Of a stretch of DNA of 64,000 nucleotides, positions 11,787-22,755 are shown piece after piece. Source of the DNA: Azoarcus sp. DN11 (GTDB taxonomy: Bacteria; Pseudomonadota; Gammaproteobacteria; Burkholderiales; Rhodocyclaceae). A program made the translations under genes and the position numbers. Location: positions 1,736,001 to 1,800,000 of the forward strand of contig NZ_CP021731.1 of the NCBI RefSeq assembly GCF_003628555.1. The letters are read 5' to 3'. Positions within the stretch are counted from its first letter, which is position 1. The number at the start of each line of letters is the position of its first letter. Under the pieces are notes generated by a model, which had not been told where the DNA came from, made no database searches, and saw nothing but the letters and a program-made list of their open reading frames with translations.

Positions 11787-12977
11787 ATGTACCGGATCAC
11801 CTCACGACTGCTGCGCCACGCCGCCGCACTTCTCGCCGCGCTGACCCTCGCCGGCGGCGCGGCGGCCGCGACCACCGTGCGCTTCGCGCATCTCGAACTC
11901 GATGCCGACGCGCGCTACGACGAGACGCATCTCGCCTTCCGCGGCCTCGCCCTGCCGCTGGGGCGCCCCTTCGCCGGCGCCGAAGTGGCGCTGCGCGAGG
12001 CGCGCTTCGTCGGCCAGGCAGTCGGCGCCGAGTTCGCGCTCGAACGCGTCACGGGCGCCGACGCCAAGGCGCTCGTCGCGTCGATCGACAAGCTCAACAA
12101 GGAGGGCGTGCGCTACTTCCTCATCGACGCGCCCGGCGCGGTCGTCGCCGACGTCGCCAAGGCCGTGCGGGGCAGGGAACTCCTGCTCTTCAACGTCTCG
12201 GCGCCCGACGACGCCCTGCGCCAGGCGCAGTGCCAGCCGAACCTCCTGCACACGCTGCCGAACGACGCGATGCGGATGGACGCGCTCGCGCAATATCTCG
12301 TGTCGAAGAAATGGCGCAACGTGCTGATGCTCGAAGGCCCGCGTCCCGAAGACAAACTCCTCGCCGAAGCCTTCGATCGCGCCGCCAAGCGTTTCGGCCT
12401 CAAGCTGGTCGAACGCCGGCCCTTCGTGCTCAGCAACGACCCGCGCCAGCGCGACCAGGGCAACGTCGGGCTGCTCACCGCCGGAGCCGACTACGACGTC
12501 GTCTTCATCGCCGACAGCGACGGCGAGTTCGCGCGGAGCGTTCCCTACCGCACGGTGCGCCCGCGCCCGGTGGTCGGCTCGGAAGGGCTCACCGCCGCCG
12601 CCTGGTCGTGGGCGTGGGAGCGCCACGGCGCGCCGCAGTTGAACAGCCGCCTCGAGAAGCACGCCGGGCGAAAGATGGCCGATCCCGACTGGGCCGCCTG
12701 GATGGCCGTGAAGGCGGTCGTCGAGGCGGTCGTGCGCACGCAGAATGCGCCGTTCGGCACGGTCGCGAAGTATCTCAAGGGCGACGAGATCGCCATCGAC
12801 GGCTTCAAGGGCAACCGCCTGGGCTTCCGCCCCTGGGACAATCAGCTGCGCCAGCCCATCCTGCTCGCGACCCACAACGCCGTGATCGAGCGCGCCCCGA
12901 TCGCGGGCTTCCTGCACCCGACCAACAACATGGACACCCTCGGCTTCGACCAGCGCGACAGCCGCTGCGCGTTCTGA
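11787..12977 (+). CDS. ABC substrate-binding protein of the PQQ-alcohol-oxidation system
   Basis: A 396-residue periplasmic protein with a signal peptide (residues 1-27, cleavage near GGAAAA) and a type-I periplasmic-binding fold resembling the branched-chain amino-acid receptors. It matches the binding-protein family reported with PQQ-dependent alcohol dehydrogenases. Its partners are the ABC-2 permease 17 bp downstream and the ATPase at 8757. The IS110 insertion ends about a dozen bases before its ribosome-binding site (AAGGGG), so it may have lost its original promoter connection. Confidence 0.8.
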   Translation: MYRITSRLLRHAAALLAALTLAGGAAAATTVRFAHLELDADARYDETHLAFRGLALPLGRPFAGAEVALREARFVGQAVGAEFALERVTGADAKALVASIDKLNKEGVRYFLIDAPGAVVADVAKAVRGRELLLFNVSAPDDALRQAQCQPNLLHTLPNDAMRMDALAQYLVSKKWRNVLMLEGPRPEDKLLAEAFDRAAKRFGLKLVERRPFVLSNDPRQRDQGNVGLLTAGADYDVVFIADSDGEFARSVPYRTVRPRPVVGSEGLTAAAWSWAWERHGAPQLNSRLEKHAGRKMADPDWAAWMAVKAVVEAVVRTQNAPFGTVAKYLKGDEIAIDGFKGNRLGFRPWDNQLRQPILLATHNAVIERAPIAGFLHPTNNMDTLGFDQRDSRCAF

Positions 12978-12994
12978 ACGGAAAAACCGGCCCC

Positions 12995-13807
12995 ATGAGA
13001 CTCTCCCACGCATGGCTCGCGCTGCAGGCGATCGCGGGCCGCGAGATCGCCAAGTTCGTGCGCCAGGGCGGGCGCTTCGCCTCGGCGCTGGTGCGCCCGC
13101 TGCTCTGGCTCGTCGTCTTCGCAGCCGGCTTCCAGAACGTCTTCGGCGTGTCGATCATCCCGCCTTACGACACCTACATCCCGTACCAGGTCTACATCGT
13201 GCCGGGGCTGCTCGGCATGGTGCTGCTCTTCAACGGCATGCAGTCCTCGCTCGCGATGGTGTACGACCGCGAGATGGGCATGATGCGGCTCCTGCTCACC
13301 GCACCGCTGCCGCGCAGCTTCCTCCTGTTCGCGAAGCTCCTCGCCGGCACGCTGCTGTCGGTGCTGCAGGCCTACGTCTTCCTCGTGATCGCGTGGCTCT
13401 TCGGCGTCGAGGTGCCGTGGAGCGGCTGGCTCTATGCGTTGCCGGTCGTCGTGCTGTCGGGAATGATGCTCGGCGCGCTCGGGCTGCTGCTGTCCGTGCA
13501 GGTGCGCCAGCTGGAGAACTTCGCCGGCACGATGAACTTCGTGATCTTCCCGATGTTCTTCCTCTCGCCCGCGCTCTATCCGCTATGGAAACTGGAAGAA
13601 TCGGGCGCGGCCGCCGTGCATCTGGTCGCGCAGTGGAACCCCTTCACGCACGCCGTCGAGGCGATCCGCTTCGCCCTCTACGGCCAGCTCGCCGCGACCT
13701 CGCTCGCGATCGTCGCGGGCTGTCTCGTCGCCTTCTTCACGCTCGCGGTGCGCGGATACGACCCGCAGCGCGGAATGCTGAGGCGAACCGGCGGCAAACC
13801 GGCCTGA
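12995..13807 (+). CDS. ABC-2-type permease
   Basis: A 270-residue inner-membrane protein with about six transmembrane helices and ABC-2 features (NGMQSSLAMVYDREMGMMR in the cytoplasmic loop). It is the membrane partner of the ATPase at 8757 and the binding protein at 11787. ABC-2 permeases usually export; with a periplasmic binding protein the transport direction is uncertain. It is the last gene of the cluster and converges on the gene ending at 13957. Confidence 0.82.
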   Translation: MRLSHAWLALQAIAGREIAKFVRQGGRFASALVRPLLWLVVFAAGFQNVFGVSIIPPYDTYIPYQVYIVPGLLGMVLLFNGMQSSLAMVYDREMGMMRLLLTAPLPRSFLLFAKLLAGTLLSVLQAYVFLVIAWLFGVEVPWSGWLYALPVVVLSGMMLGALGLLLSVQVRQLENFAGTMNFVIFPMFFLSPALYPLWKLEESGAAAVHLVAQWNPFTHAVEAIRFALYGQLAATSLAIVAGCLVAFFTLAVRGYDPQRGMLRRTGGKPA

Positions 13808-13869
13808 GCGGCCTGGGGTTCGGCTGTAACGTCGTGGAGCAGGTGTTCCAGAACGGAGCAGTCGCGGCC

Positions 13870-13923
13870 AAAAAAAGCCGGATGTTCGGCAAAACCTTGC
13901 ATGGGTTTTGCCGTGCATCCGGC
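13870..13923 (-). terminator. long hairpin terminator for the c550/binding-protein operon
   Basis: Two stacked stems, outer GCCGGATG/CATCCGGC (13877-13884, 13916-13923) and inner GGCAAAACC/GGTTTTGCC (13888-13896, 13904-13912), are followed on the reverse strand by seven T residues. This terminates transcription arriving from 13957. The hairpin may also slow transcription coming from the left. Confidence 0.75.
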
Positions 13924-13956
13924 AATTTCGCGGGTCCGTTCGCGCCCGCGGGTGCT

Positions 13957-14799
13957 TCACGGCACGTGGTGCGTGATTCCGTAGGCCGTAAAGATGCGGT
14001 CGACCTCGCCCGAGCGCTGCAGGTCGGCGAGTGCGCCCGACAGCGCCGACGCGAGTTCCTTGCTGCCGGCCTTCACGGCCATGCCCAGCGGCCAGCCCTT
14101 GACGCGCATTTCGGGCATGTCGAGCGTGTTCAGTTCGAACTGCTTGTGGTCCTTGAGCGCCGCTTCGAGCTGGCTGCGCGGCGCCATCACCGCGCTGACC
14201 TCACCCTTGACCATGGCCGCGGCGGCTTCATCGACGCTGCGGAAATGCACGACGTTCTCGCGCAGCCGGCCGTTCAGCACGTGCAGCATGAAGTCGCTCG
14301 CGTGCGTGTCCAGCTCGACGCCGATCTTTTCGCGCGTGAAGGCCTCGAACGCGACCGCGGCCGAACCCGACACCGGCGGCACGCGCTCGGGATTGCGCGC
14401 GATCGCCATCGTTTCGAGGTGGTAGGGGCCGAAGATCGCGACCTTGTCGTTCTGCGCCGCGAACTGCGCATCGACCGGCACGTGCAGCATCACGTCGGCC
14501 GTGCGGTGGCCGAGGTAATGCCCTTTCCACACCATGTTGCGCAGGTCGTCGCCCATGTTCTCGTCGGGCGGGAACTCGACGATCTCGGCGCGCAGGCCCA
14601 GTCGTTCCGCGAGGGCCTGCGCGAGGGCCACATCCACCCCCTTGCCGTGCGCCGAGAACGGCGGGTAGTCCGCATACACGGCCACCCGCAGGGTGCCCGC
14701 CTGCTGCACCTCGAGCTGCGCGGCCGCGTGGGCCGGAAGCAGGGCGCCCGCGCAGAGGGCGCCCGCTGCGATCAGGAATGCGCGTCGGTCATTTTTCAC
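13957..14799 (-). CDS. MoxJ-like quinoprotein-associated periplasmic binding protein
   Basis: A 280-residue family-3 solute-binding protein with a Tat-like leader (KNDRRAFLIAAGALCAG) and a cleavable end at PAHAAA. This family accompanies quinoprotein dehydrogenases (MoxJ/XoxJ/PedG type), where it is thought to help maturation or activity rather than transport. Its start overlaps the end of the cytochrome gene by 11 bp, so the two are one operon. Confidence 0.8.
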   Translation of the reverse strand: MKNDRRAFLIAAGALCAGALLPAHAAAQLEVQQAGTLRVAVYADYPPFSAHGKGVDVALAQALAERLGLRAEIVEFPPDENMGDDLRNMVWKGHYLGHRTADVMLHVPVDAQFAAQNDKVAIFGPYHLETMAIARNPERVPPVSGSAAVAFEAFTREKIGVELDTHASDFMLHVLNGRLRENVVHFRSVDEAAAAMVKGEVSAVMAPRSQLEAALKDHKQFELNTLDMPEMRVKGWPLGMAVKAGSKELASALSGALADLQRSGEVDRIFTAYGITHHVP

Positions 14800-15247
14800 G
14801 TACGGTCTCCAGCCAGGCCTTGATTGCCCACATCGCCTCCTGCTGCAGCATGCCTTCGAACGGCGGCATATAGACCGCGCCGTTGCGGCTCACGCCGTGG
14901 CGGATGCGCTGCAGGAAATACTCGTCCGTTTCCGGCGCAATGTCGAGCTTGCGCAGGTCCGGCGCGATGCCGCCCGAGACCGCGCCGAGGCCGTGGCAGC
15001 GCGCGCAGTTCTGGTTGAAGGCCGAGCCGCCGATGCGGATCGCCTCCTGGTTGTCGCGGTACGGATTGACCTCGCGCCATTCGTCGCCGAGCTTCGGCAG
15101 GGTCGATACGTCCACCGCCTGCGGCGTGACGTCGCCGTGTGCGTGGGCCAGTCCCGCTCCGAGCGCGAGGGCGGCGGCGAGGGCCGCGGTGCGCAGTTTG
15201 CAGGTCAGTGTCTCCTTGTTGTGCTTGTCCACCTTGTAATTCCTCAT
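14789..15247 (-). CDS. pedF: cytochrome c-550 (PedF type)
   Basis: A 152-residue periplasmic cytochrome c: a signal peptide ending near GLAHAHGD and one heme site CARCH, with a distal Met in the YMPPFEGM segment. PedF-type cytochromes take electrons from PQQ-dependent alcohol dehydrogenases. The ATG at 15247 lies 45 bp below a perfect sigma-54 promoter. No dehydrogenase gene is adjacent. Confidence 0.8.
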   Translation of the reverse strand: MRNYKVDKHNKETLTCKLRTAALAAALALGAGLAHAHGDVTPQAVDVSTLPKLGDEWREVNPYRDNQEAIRIGGSAFNQNCARCHGLGAVSGGIAPDLRKLDIAPETDEYFLQRIRHGVSRNGAVYMPPFEGMLQQEAMWAIKAWLETVREK

Positions 15248-15291
15248 CTCTGATTGACGACGCCCGGGGAACCGGATCTGCCCAGTCCTTC

Positions 15292-15306
15292 GCAAGCCCT
15301 GTGCCA
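15292..15306 (-). promoter_or_regulatory. sigma-54 promoter for the cytochrome c-550 operon
   Basis: On the reverse strand TGGCACAGGGCTTGC gives a perfect TGGCAC-N5-TTGC -24/-12 promoter 45 bp upstream of the cytochrome start. The divergent activator gene begins at 15499, so upstream activator sites would be in 15307-15498, where I see no strong palindrome. Confidence 0.75.
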
Positions 15307-15498
15307 CGTTCGCGGAACGGGGCGGAATCCGGCGTATTTCCTTGGTAAGGCACCTGAAAGCTACTGGCAGGAAAATTGCTCACCATTGTTGCCGGGGCGG
15401 GAGAACGATTGCTTCGACCTGGTGCAGGTGCTACTTTCTGACACAAGGGACAAACAAAAAAATAGTCCCAAAAGTGATGCGCTGGAGAGGAGGAGAAG

Positions 15499-17535
<2,037 letters not shown>

Positions 17536-17564
17536 TCTTCCGTTTATGCGGTAGGCATTGTCAG

Positions 17565-17579
17565 GGGCATGGTATTTGC
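17565..17579 (+). promoter_or_regulatory. sigma-54 promoter for the aor operon
   Basis: GGGCATGGTATTTGC has the invariant GG and GC at correct spacing plus the TTGC -12 element and GCA-G of the -24 element. It lies 54 bp upstream of the aorA start, directly after the activator gene. Confidence 0.72.
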
Positions 17580-17632
17580 CTAAAGTTGTCAGTTGTGTCC
17601 CGTAGCGAATCAACCGACGGAGGAGAGCATCG

Positions 17633-18109
17633 ATGTGGAAATCGCTCTACATTGACCCCGCGAAGTGTACCGGCTGCCTGCAGTGCGAGATGGCCTGCTC
17701 GTACGAACACACCGGCGTCATCAATCCCAGCAACTCGTTGATCAAGGTCTTCAACTTCGAGCACGAAGGGCGCAAGGTGCCTTACACCTGTACCCAGTGC
17801 ACCGATGCGTGGTGCATGCACTCCTGTCCGGTCGATGCGATCCGGCTCGACCTGACGACCGGCGCCAAGGTGGTGTTCGAGGACACCTGCGTCGGCTGCA
17901 AGGTGTGCACGATCGCCTGTCCGTTCGGTACGGTCAATTACAACCAGGCCACCGGCAAGGTCCAGAAATGCGACCTGTGCGAGGGCGATCCGGCGTGCGC
18001 CAAAGCCTGCCCGACCGGCGCGATCACCTACATCGACGCCAACTGGACCGGACTCGGCCGCATGCAGGCCTGGGCCGCCAAGGCGAACACCCCCGCAGCG
18101 GCGGCCTGA
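17633..18109 (+). CDS. aorA: aldehyde oxidoreductase electron-transfer subunit AorA
   Basis: A 158-residue polyferredoxin-like subunit with sixteen cysteines in four clusters (CTGCLQCEMAC; CTQCTDAWCMHSCP; CVGCKVCTIACP; CDLCEGDPACAKACP), enough for four [4Fe-4S] centres. In Aromatoleum AOR this subunit carries electrons between the tungsten subunit and the FAD subunit and forms filaments. It starts after GGAGGAGAG and is followed 15 bp later by aorB. Confidence 0.9.
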   Translation: MWKSLYIDPAKCTGCLQCEMACSYEHTGVINPSNSLIKVFNFEHEGRKVPYTCTQCTDAWCMHSCPVDAIRLDLTTGAKVVFEDTCVGCKVCTIACPFGTVNYNQATGKVQKCDLCEGDPACAKACPTGAITYIDANWTGLGRMQAWAAKANTPAAAA

Positions 18110-18124
18110 GAGGAGAGGAATACC

Positions 18125-19972
18125 ATGGCATGGAATCGCAAGCTCCTGCGCGTGAACCTCACCCAGGGTACGTGCAAGGAAGAGCCCCTCAACATGGAGT
18201 GGGCCAACGAGTACCTCGGCTCGCGCGGCCTCGCGGCGAAGTATCTCGTCTCGGAGATCGACCCCAGGGTCGACCCGCTGTCGCCCGACAACAAGCTGAT
18301 CATGGCGACCGGTCCGCTTACCGGCACGATGGCCTCTACCGGCGGGCGCTACACCGTCAGCTGCAAGGGACCGCTCACCGGCGCGATCGCGTGCTCGAAC
18401 TCGGGCGGCTTCTTCGGCGCCGAGATGAAGTTCGCCGGCTGGGACATGATCATCTTCGAGGGCAAGTCGCCGAAGCCCGTCTACCTCTTCATCGAGAACG
18501 ACAAGGCCGAGTTGCGCGACGCCGCCCACCTGTGGGGCACCAGCTGTTGGCACACCGAAGAGCAGATCAAGGCCGACCACCAGGATCCGCTGATCCGCGT
18601 CTCGTCGATCGGCAAGGCGGGCGAGAACCAGGTGCTGTTCGCGGTCGTCATCAATGACCTGCACCGCGCCGCGGGGCGCTCGGGCGTCGGCGCCGTGATG
18701 GGCTCGAAGAACCTCAAGGCGGTCGCCATCCGCGGCACCAAGGGCGTGTCGGGCATCAAGGACTTCCCGGCCTTCCTCAAGGCGACCCAGGACGCGAAGA
18801 AGGTGCTCGCCGACAACGCCGTTACCGGCGAGGGCCTGCCCAAGTACGGGACCCAGGTGCTGATGAACGTCATCAACGAGATCGGCGCACTGCCCACGCG
18901 CAACCACCGCGACGTGCAGTTCGAGGACGCCGCCAAGATCTCCGCCGAGGCGATGCACGAGAAGCGCCCCTCCGACGGCAAGACGCACCTCATCACCAAT
19001 GCCGCCTGCTTCGGCTGCACGATCGCCTGCGGACGCATCTCGCAGATCGACAAGGACCACTTCACCGTCAAGAACAGCCCGCAGTATTGGGGCGCCTCGG
19101 GCGGTCTGGAGTACGAAGCCGCGTGGGCGCTGGGGGCCGCGAACGGCGTCGGCGACCTCGAAGCCCTGCAGTACGCGAACCTGCTGTGCAACGAGCAGGG
19201 CATGGACCCGATCACCTTCGGTGCCACCGTCGCCGCGGCGATGGAACTCTACGAGATGGGCATCCTGACCAAGGAGCAGATCGGGATCGAGAGTCCGTTC
19301 GGATCGGCCGCGGCGCTCGCGAAGTTCGCAGAAATGGCCGCGAACGGTGAGGGCTTCGGCAAGGAGATCGGCATGGGTTCGGCACGCCTGTGCGAGAAGT
19401 ACGGCCACCCGGAACTGTCGATGAGCGTCAAGAAGCAGGAATTCCCGGCCTACGACTCGCGCGGCATCCAGGGCATGGGCCTCGCCTATGCGACCTCGAA
19501 CCGCGGTGCCTGCCACCTGCGCGGCTACACCGTCGCGTCCGAAGTGCTGGGCATCCCGGTCAAGACCGACCCGCACGTCACCGACGGCAAGGCCGAGCTC
19601 GTGAAGGCCTTCCAGGACGCGACCGCGGTGTTCGACGCGGCCGGCATCTGCGTGTTCACGTCCTTCGCCTGGACGCTCGCGGACGTGCAGCCCCAGCTCG
19701 CGGCAGCCTGCGGGCCCGAATGGACGATGGAGAAGCTCAACGAAGTGGGCGAACGCATCTGGAACCTCGAGCGCCAGTTCAACAACGCGGCCGGTTTCAC
19801 CGCCAAGGACGACAACCTGCCGCCGCGCCTGACGACCGAACCAGCCAAGACCGGCCCGGCCAAGGGCCTGGTGAACCAGCTCGACAAGATGCTGCCCGAG
19901 TACTACAAGGTCCGTGGCTGGACGCCCGACGGTGTGCCGACCTCGGAGACCCTGGCGCGACTGGGACTCTGA
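18125..19972 (+). CDS. aorB: tungsten-dependent aldehyde ferredoxin oxidoreductase catalytic subunit AorB
   Basis: Oxidises aldehydes to carboxylic acids at a tungsten-bis-metallopterin centre in the cytoplasm. The 615-residue length is normal for AOR. The [4Fe-4S] ligands are C295, C298, C302 (CFGCTIAC) and C509 (AAGICVF), at positions close to those of the Pyrococcus enzyme. The N-terminal segment GTGPLTG-like TGPLTGTMASTGGRY is the pterin-binding region. It belongs to the aorABC operon next to a tungstate transporter, which supports tungsten over molybdenum. Confidence 0.92.
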   Translation: MAWNRKLLRVNLTQGTCKEEPLNMEWANEYLGSRGLAAKYLVSEIDPRVDPLSPDNKLIMATGPLTGTMASTGGRYTVSCKGPLTGAIACSNSGGFFGAEMKFAGWDMIIFEGKSPKPVYLFIENDKAELRDAAHLWGTSCWHTEEQIKADHQDPLIRVSSIGKAGENQVLFAVVINDLHRAAGRSGVGAVMGSKNLKAVAIRGTKGVSGIKDFPAFLKATQDAKKVLADNAVTGEGLPKYGTQVLMNVINEIGALPTRNHRDVQFEDAAKISAEAMHEKRPSDGKTHLITNAACFGCTIACGRISQIDKDHFTVKNSPQYWGASGGLEYEAAWALGAANGVGDLEALQYANLLCNEQGMDPITFGATVAAAMELYEMGILTKEQIGIESPFGSAAALAKFAEMAANGEGFGKEIGMGSARLCEKYGHPELSMSVKKQEFPAYDSRGIQGMGLAYATSNRGACHLRGYTVASEVLGIPVKTDPHVTDGKAELVKAFQDATAVFDAAGICVFTSFAWTLADVQPQLAAACGPEWTMEKLNEVGERIWNLERQFNNAAGFTAKDDNLPPRLTTEPAKTGPAKGLVNQLDKMLPEYYKVRGWTPDGVPTSETLARLGL

Positions 19973-20006
19973 GCATCGCCTGACGCTCGCCTGTCGAGCG
20001 TGTGAT

Positions 20007-20036
20007 CCCTTCCCGGCGGCCCGCTGCCGGGAAGGG
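20007..20036 (+). other. 11-bp-stem hairpin between aorB and aorC
   Basis: CCCTTCCCGGC and GCCGGGAAGGG form a perfect stem with an 8-base loop, with no T tract. Lying between two genes of one operon, it could act as an mRNA-stabilising, processing or partial-termination element and lower aorC expression relative to aorAB. Confidence 0.6.
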
Positions 20037-20065
20037 CGCCTGATCGCCCAAACGAGGACGAACCG

Positions 20066-21334
20066 ATGAAACACGTGATACTCGGCAACGGACCCGCTGG
20101 CGTCGTCGCGGCCGAAACGCTGCGCCGCGCCGCCCCCGCCGACGATATCCTGATGGTCGGCAGCGAGAGCGCACCGCCGTACTCGCGCATGGCCATTCCC
20201 TACCTGCTGGAAGAGAACATCGACGAGTCGGGCACTTACCTGCGCAAGGCGCCCGACCATTTCCGCCGGCTCAACATCGGCGAACTGCGCGCACGCGCCG
20301 TGTCGCTCGACACCGACAAGCGCCGCATCCTGTTCAACGACGGCCGCTTCGAGGACTACGACCGCCTGCTCATCGCGACCGGCTCGCACCCGGTGCGCCC
20401 GCCCATCCCCGGCGTCGACCTGCCGGAAGTGCAGACCTGCTGGACCCTCGACGATGCGCGCGCGATCGCGCGTCTGGCCAAGCCCGGCTCGCGCGCGCTG
20501 CAGCTCGGCGCCGGCTTCATCGGCTGCATCATCATGCAGGCGCTGGCCGCGCGCGGCGTGCAGCTCACCGTCGTCGAAATGGGCGACCGCATGGTGCCGC
20601 GCATGATGACGCCCCAGGCCGGCGGCATGATCAAGCGCTGGGTCGAGAACAAGGGCATCCGCGTCGTCACCAACGCCGGCGTGCAGCGCATCGACCGCAG
20701 CGGCGAGGGGGTCGTCGACGTCACGCTGTCGACCGGCGACGTCCTGCCGTGCGATCTCGTCATCGTCGCGGCCGGCGTCGCCCCGAACATCGCCTTCCTC
20801 GACGCGACCCCGGTGCATGTCGCCAAGGGCGTGCTGGTCGACGACAGGCTCGAAACCAGCGTTCCCGGCATCTTCGCCGCAGGCGACGTCGCCGAGGCGC
20901 CCGACCTCTTTACCGGCGCGCACCTCGTCGCCGCGATCCAGCCCAACGCTGCCGACCAGGCGCGCGTCGCCGCGCTCAACATGGCCGGCCGCCACACCAA
21001 GCTCAACGGCGTGCTCGCGATCAACGTGCTCGACACGCTGGGCCTCATATCGGCGTCCTTCGGCCAGTGGTGGGGCGAGGGAAGCGATGCCGGGGGAAAG
21101 GGCGTCGAGCATGTCGACGAGAACGGCTTCCGCTACCTGAGCCTTCAGTTCAAGGATGACGTGATGATCGGCGCGACCGCCATCGGTCTCACGCAGCACG
21201 TCGGCGCGCTGCGCGGCCTGATCCACGGCCAGGTGAAGCTCGGCGCGTGGAGGGACCGCCTGCTCGCGAACCCGCTGCAGTTCGTCGAAGCCTACGTCGC
21301 ACGCTCGCAGCAACCGATGGCGCTCGCGCGCTGA
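20066..21334 (+). CDS. aorC: FAD/NAD-binding subunit AorC of aldehyde oxidoreductase
   Basis: A 422-residue pyridine-nucleotide-disulfide-type oxidoreductase. It has an N-terminal GNGPAGVVAAETL FAD motif, a mid-chain NAD motif LGAGFIGCIIMQAL, and GIFAAGDVAEAPD near residue 275, typical of this flavoprotein fold. It links the Fe-S chain of AorA to NAD(H) or other acceptors. It follows aorB after a 93-bp gap with a strong hairpin. Confidence 0.88.
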   Translation: MKHVILGNGPAGVVAAETLRRAAPADDILMVGSESAPPYSRMAIPYLLEENIDESGTYLRKAPDHFRRLNIGELRARAVSLDTDKRRILFNDGRFEDYDRLLIATGSHPVRPPIPGVDLPEVQTCWTLDDARAIARLAKPGSRALQLGAGFIGCIIMQALAARGVQLTVVEMGDRMVPRMMTPQAGGMIKRWVENKGIRVVTNAGVQRIDRSGEGVVDVTLSTGDVLPCDLVIVAAGVAPNIAFLDATPVHVAKGVLVDDRLETSVPGIFAAGDVAEAPDLFTGAHLVAAIQPNAADQARVAALNMAGRHTKLNGVLAINVLDTLGLISASFGQWWGEGSDAGGKGVEHVDENGFRYLSLQFKDDVMIGATAIGLTQHVGALRGLIHGQVKLGAWRDRLLANPLQFVEAYVARSQQPMALAR

Positions 21335-21351
21335 AGGAAGATCACGCGGAA

Positions 21352-21603
21352 ATGAAGATCGGCTTCAAGCTCTTCGCCTCGCTCACCGACTACCTCCCGT
21401 CCGACCGCAAGGGCAACCGCGTCGAACTGGAGGTGGGCGAAGGCGCGACCATCTCTGAACTGATTGCGCGCTTCAACGTCCCGGAACGCAGCGCGCATCT
21501 CGTGCTGGTGAACGGCCACTTCGTTCCGCCCGCGCAGCGCACCTCGCGGCATCTCGCGGAGGGCGACGAACTGGCCATCTGGCCGCCGATTGCGGGGGGG
21601 TGA
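21352..21603 (+). CDS. aorD: MoaD/ThiS-like sulfur carrier of the aor operon
   Basis: An 83-residue beta-grasp protein ending in the essential Gly-Gly (PPIAGG), as in MoaD/ThiS, which carry sulfur as a C-terminal thiocarboxylate. In an AOR operon it presumably serves metallopterin dithiolene formation for AorB. The ATG at 21352 follows aorC by 17 bp. The symbol follows the Aromatoleum naming from memory and is less certain than the fold. Confidence 0.75.
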   Translation: MKIGFKLFASLTDYLPSDRKGNRVELEVGEGATISELIARFNVPERSAHLVLVNGHFVPPAQRTSRHLAEGDELAIWPPIAGG

Positions 21604-21658
21604 GCGGGCTGGGTGTCGCCCCTTTTCCTGCCTGCCCAGCCTGACCGGATAGCGATAC

Positions 21659-21967
21659 ATGGCATTCATCAGCGGCTTCGTCCCGGAGCAGTTCGAGCGC
21701 GAGGTCACGGCCTCTCCGGCGGAGTTCGCACGCGACCTGCGCAAGGCGTCATCGGTCGAGGTCGAAACCGTCGCGCCCGGCCATTTCCGCCTGTGCGGCG
21801 GGGCGACCCGCCTCGACATCCATGTCGCGGCCGGGGCCGTGCGGCGCATCGGCTTGCTCGAGCTGCCGACGCTCTCGGTCCGCTACCTGTTCTCCGGAGG
21901 CGGCGAAGCCGACCGCCGGGCGCTTCTCCTTCCGCTGGACCGTGGGATGCAACGCGGCGGCGGCTGA
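21659..21967 (+). CDS. unknown protein of the aor operon
   Basis: A 102-residue protein with no motif I recognise. It is mixed alpha/beta in composition (VETVAPGHFRLCGGATRL, LELPTLSVRYLFSG), with no signal peptide or membrane helix and an Arg/Gly-rich tail. It lies between the MoaD-like gene and tupB in the same direction, so it may be a cofactor insertion or maturation factor; that is inference only from position. Confidence 0.6.
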   Translation: MAFISGFVPEQFEREVTASPAEFARDLRKASSVEVETVAPGHFRLCGGATRLDIHVAAGAVRRIGLLELPTLSVRYLFSGGGEADRRALLLPLDRGMQRGGG

Positions 21968-22045
21968 CATCCGGATGCGGTCCGAATGCCGCCGGCGTGC
22001 AGGGAAGGGCTGCCGAAGTGTGGCGCTTGCGCTATCCTCCCGGCG

Positions 22046-22750
22046 ATGTACGGACTAGCCGCGACCTTTGCCGACGCTTTCGCACTACTCGCAACCTTCG
22101 ATCAGCGCGCAGTGGAGATCGCCAGCCTGTCGTTGCGGGTGAGCGGTTCGGCGGTGATCCTGGGCACCCTCGTCGGCCTTCCGCTGGGCGCCTGTCTCGC
22201 GGTCGGCCGCTTTCCCGGGCGGAGCGCCGCGCTGGTGATCATAAGCGGCCTGATGGGGGCGCCTTCCGTGGTCGTCGGCGTGGTCGTCTATCTGATCCTG
22301 TCGCGCTCGGGGCCGCTCGGCGAACTGGGCCTGCTCTACACCCCCTTCGCGATGGTCGTCGCGCAGACCGTGCTCGTGATTCCGCTGATGGCCGCCATCG
22401 CACGCCAGATCATCGAGGATGCGTGGCAGCGTTATGCCGAAGAGTTTCGCGCGATGCGCTTCTCGTGGTGGCAGAGCGTCACGACGCTGCTGTACGACTG
22501 CCGCCATTCCCTTGTCGTCGCCGTCCTTGCCGGGCTGGGGCGGGCGATGAGCGAAGTCGGCGCGGTGATGATCGTCGGCGGCAACATCGACCACGCGACG
22601 CGCGTCATGACCACCGCCATCGCGCTCGAAACCAGCAAGGGCGACCTGCCGCTCGCCATTGCGCTCGGCATCGTGCTCGTCGTGGTCATCCTGATCCTCA
22701 ATGCCTTCGCCTTTGCCATGCGGGCGTGGGCGATGCGCCGCTACGGGTGA
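22046..22750 (+). CDS. tupB: tungstate ABC transporter permease TupB
   Basis: A 234-residue inner-membrane permease with about five or six helices and the ModB/TupB-type loop ending in the conserved GLGRAMSEVGAVMIVGGN. Sequence style and the adjacent AOR operon indicate tungstate rather than molybdate. The ATG at 22046 is preferred to 21986 because the upstream residues are hydrophilic and lie in the untranslated gap. A TupA binding protein is not encoded nearby. Confidence 0.85.
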   Translation: MYGLAATFADAFALLATFDQRAVEIASLSLRVSGSAVILGTLVGLPLGACLAVGRFPGRSAALVIISGLMGAPSVVVGVVVYLILSRSGPLGELGLLYTPFAMVVAQTVLVIPLMAAIARQIIEDAWQRYAEEFRAMRFSWWQSVTTLLYDCRHSLVVAVLAGLGRAMSEVGAVMIVGGNIDHATRVMTTAIALETSKGDLPLAIALGIVLVVVILILNAFAFAMRAWAMRRYG

Positions 22751-22755
22751 GCGAG

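Noticed and set aside
17561..21313. A 1250-codon open frame on the reverse strand across the aor operon
   Set aside because: It is an antisense shadow of aorABC and the activator end in high-GC DNA; its translation has no domain and is Arg/Ala/Asp/Val-rich.
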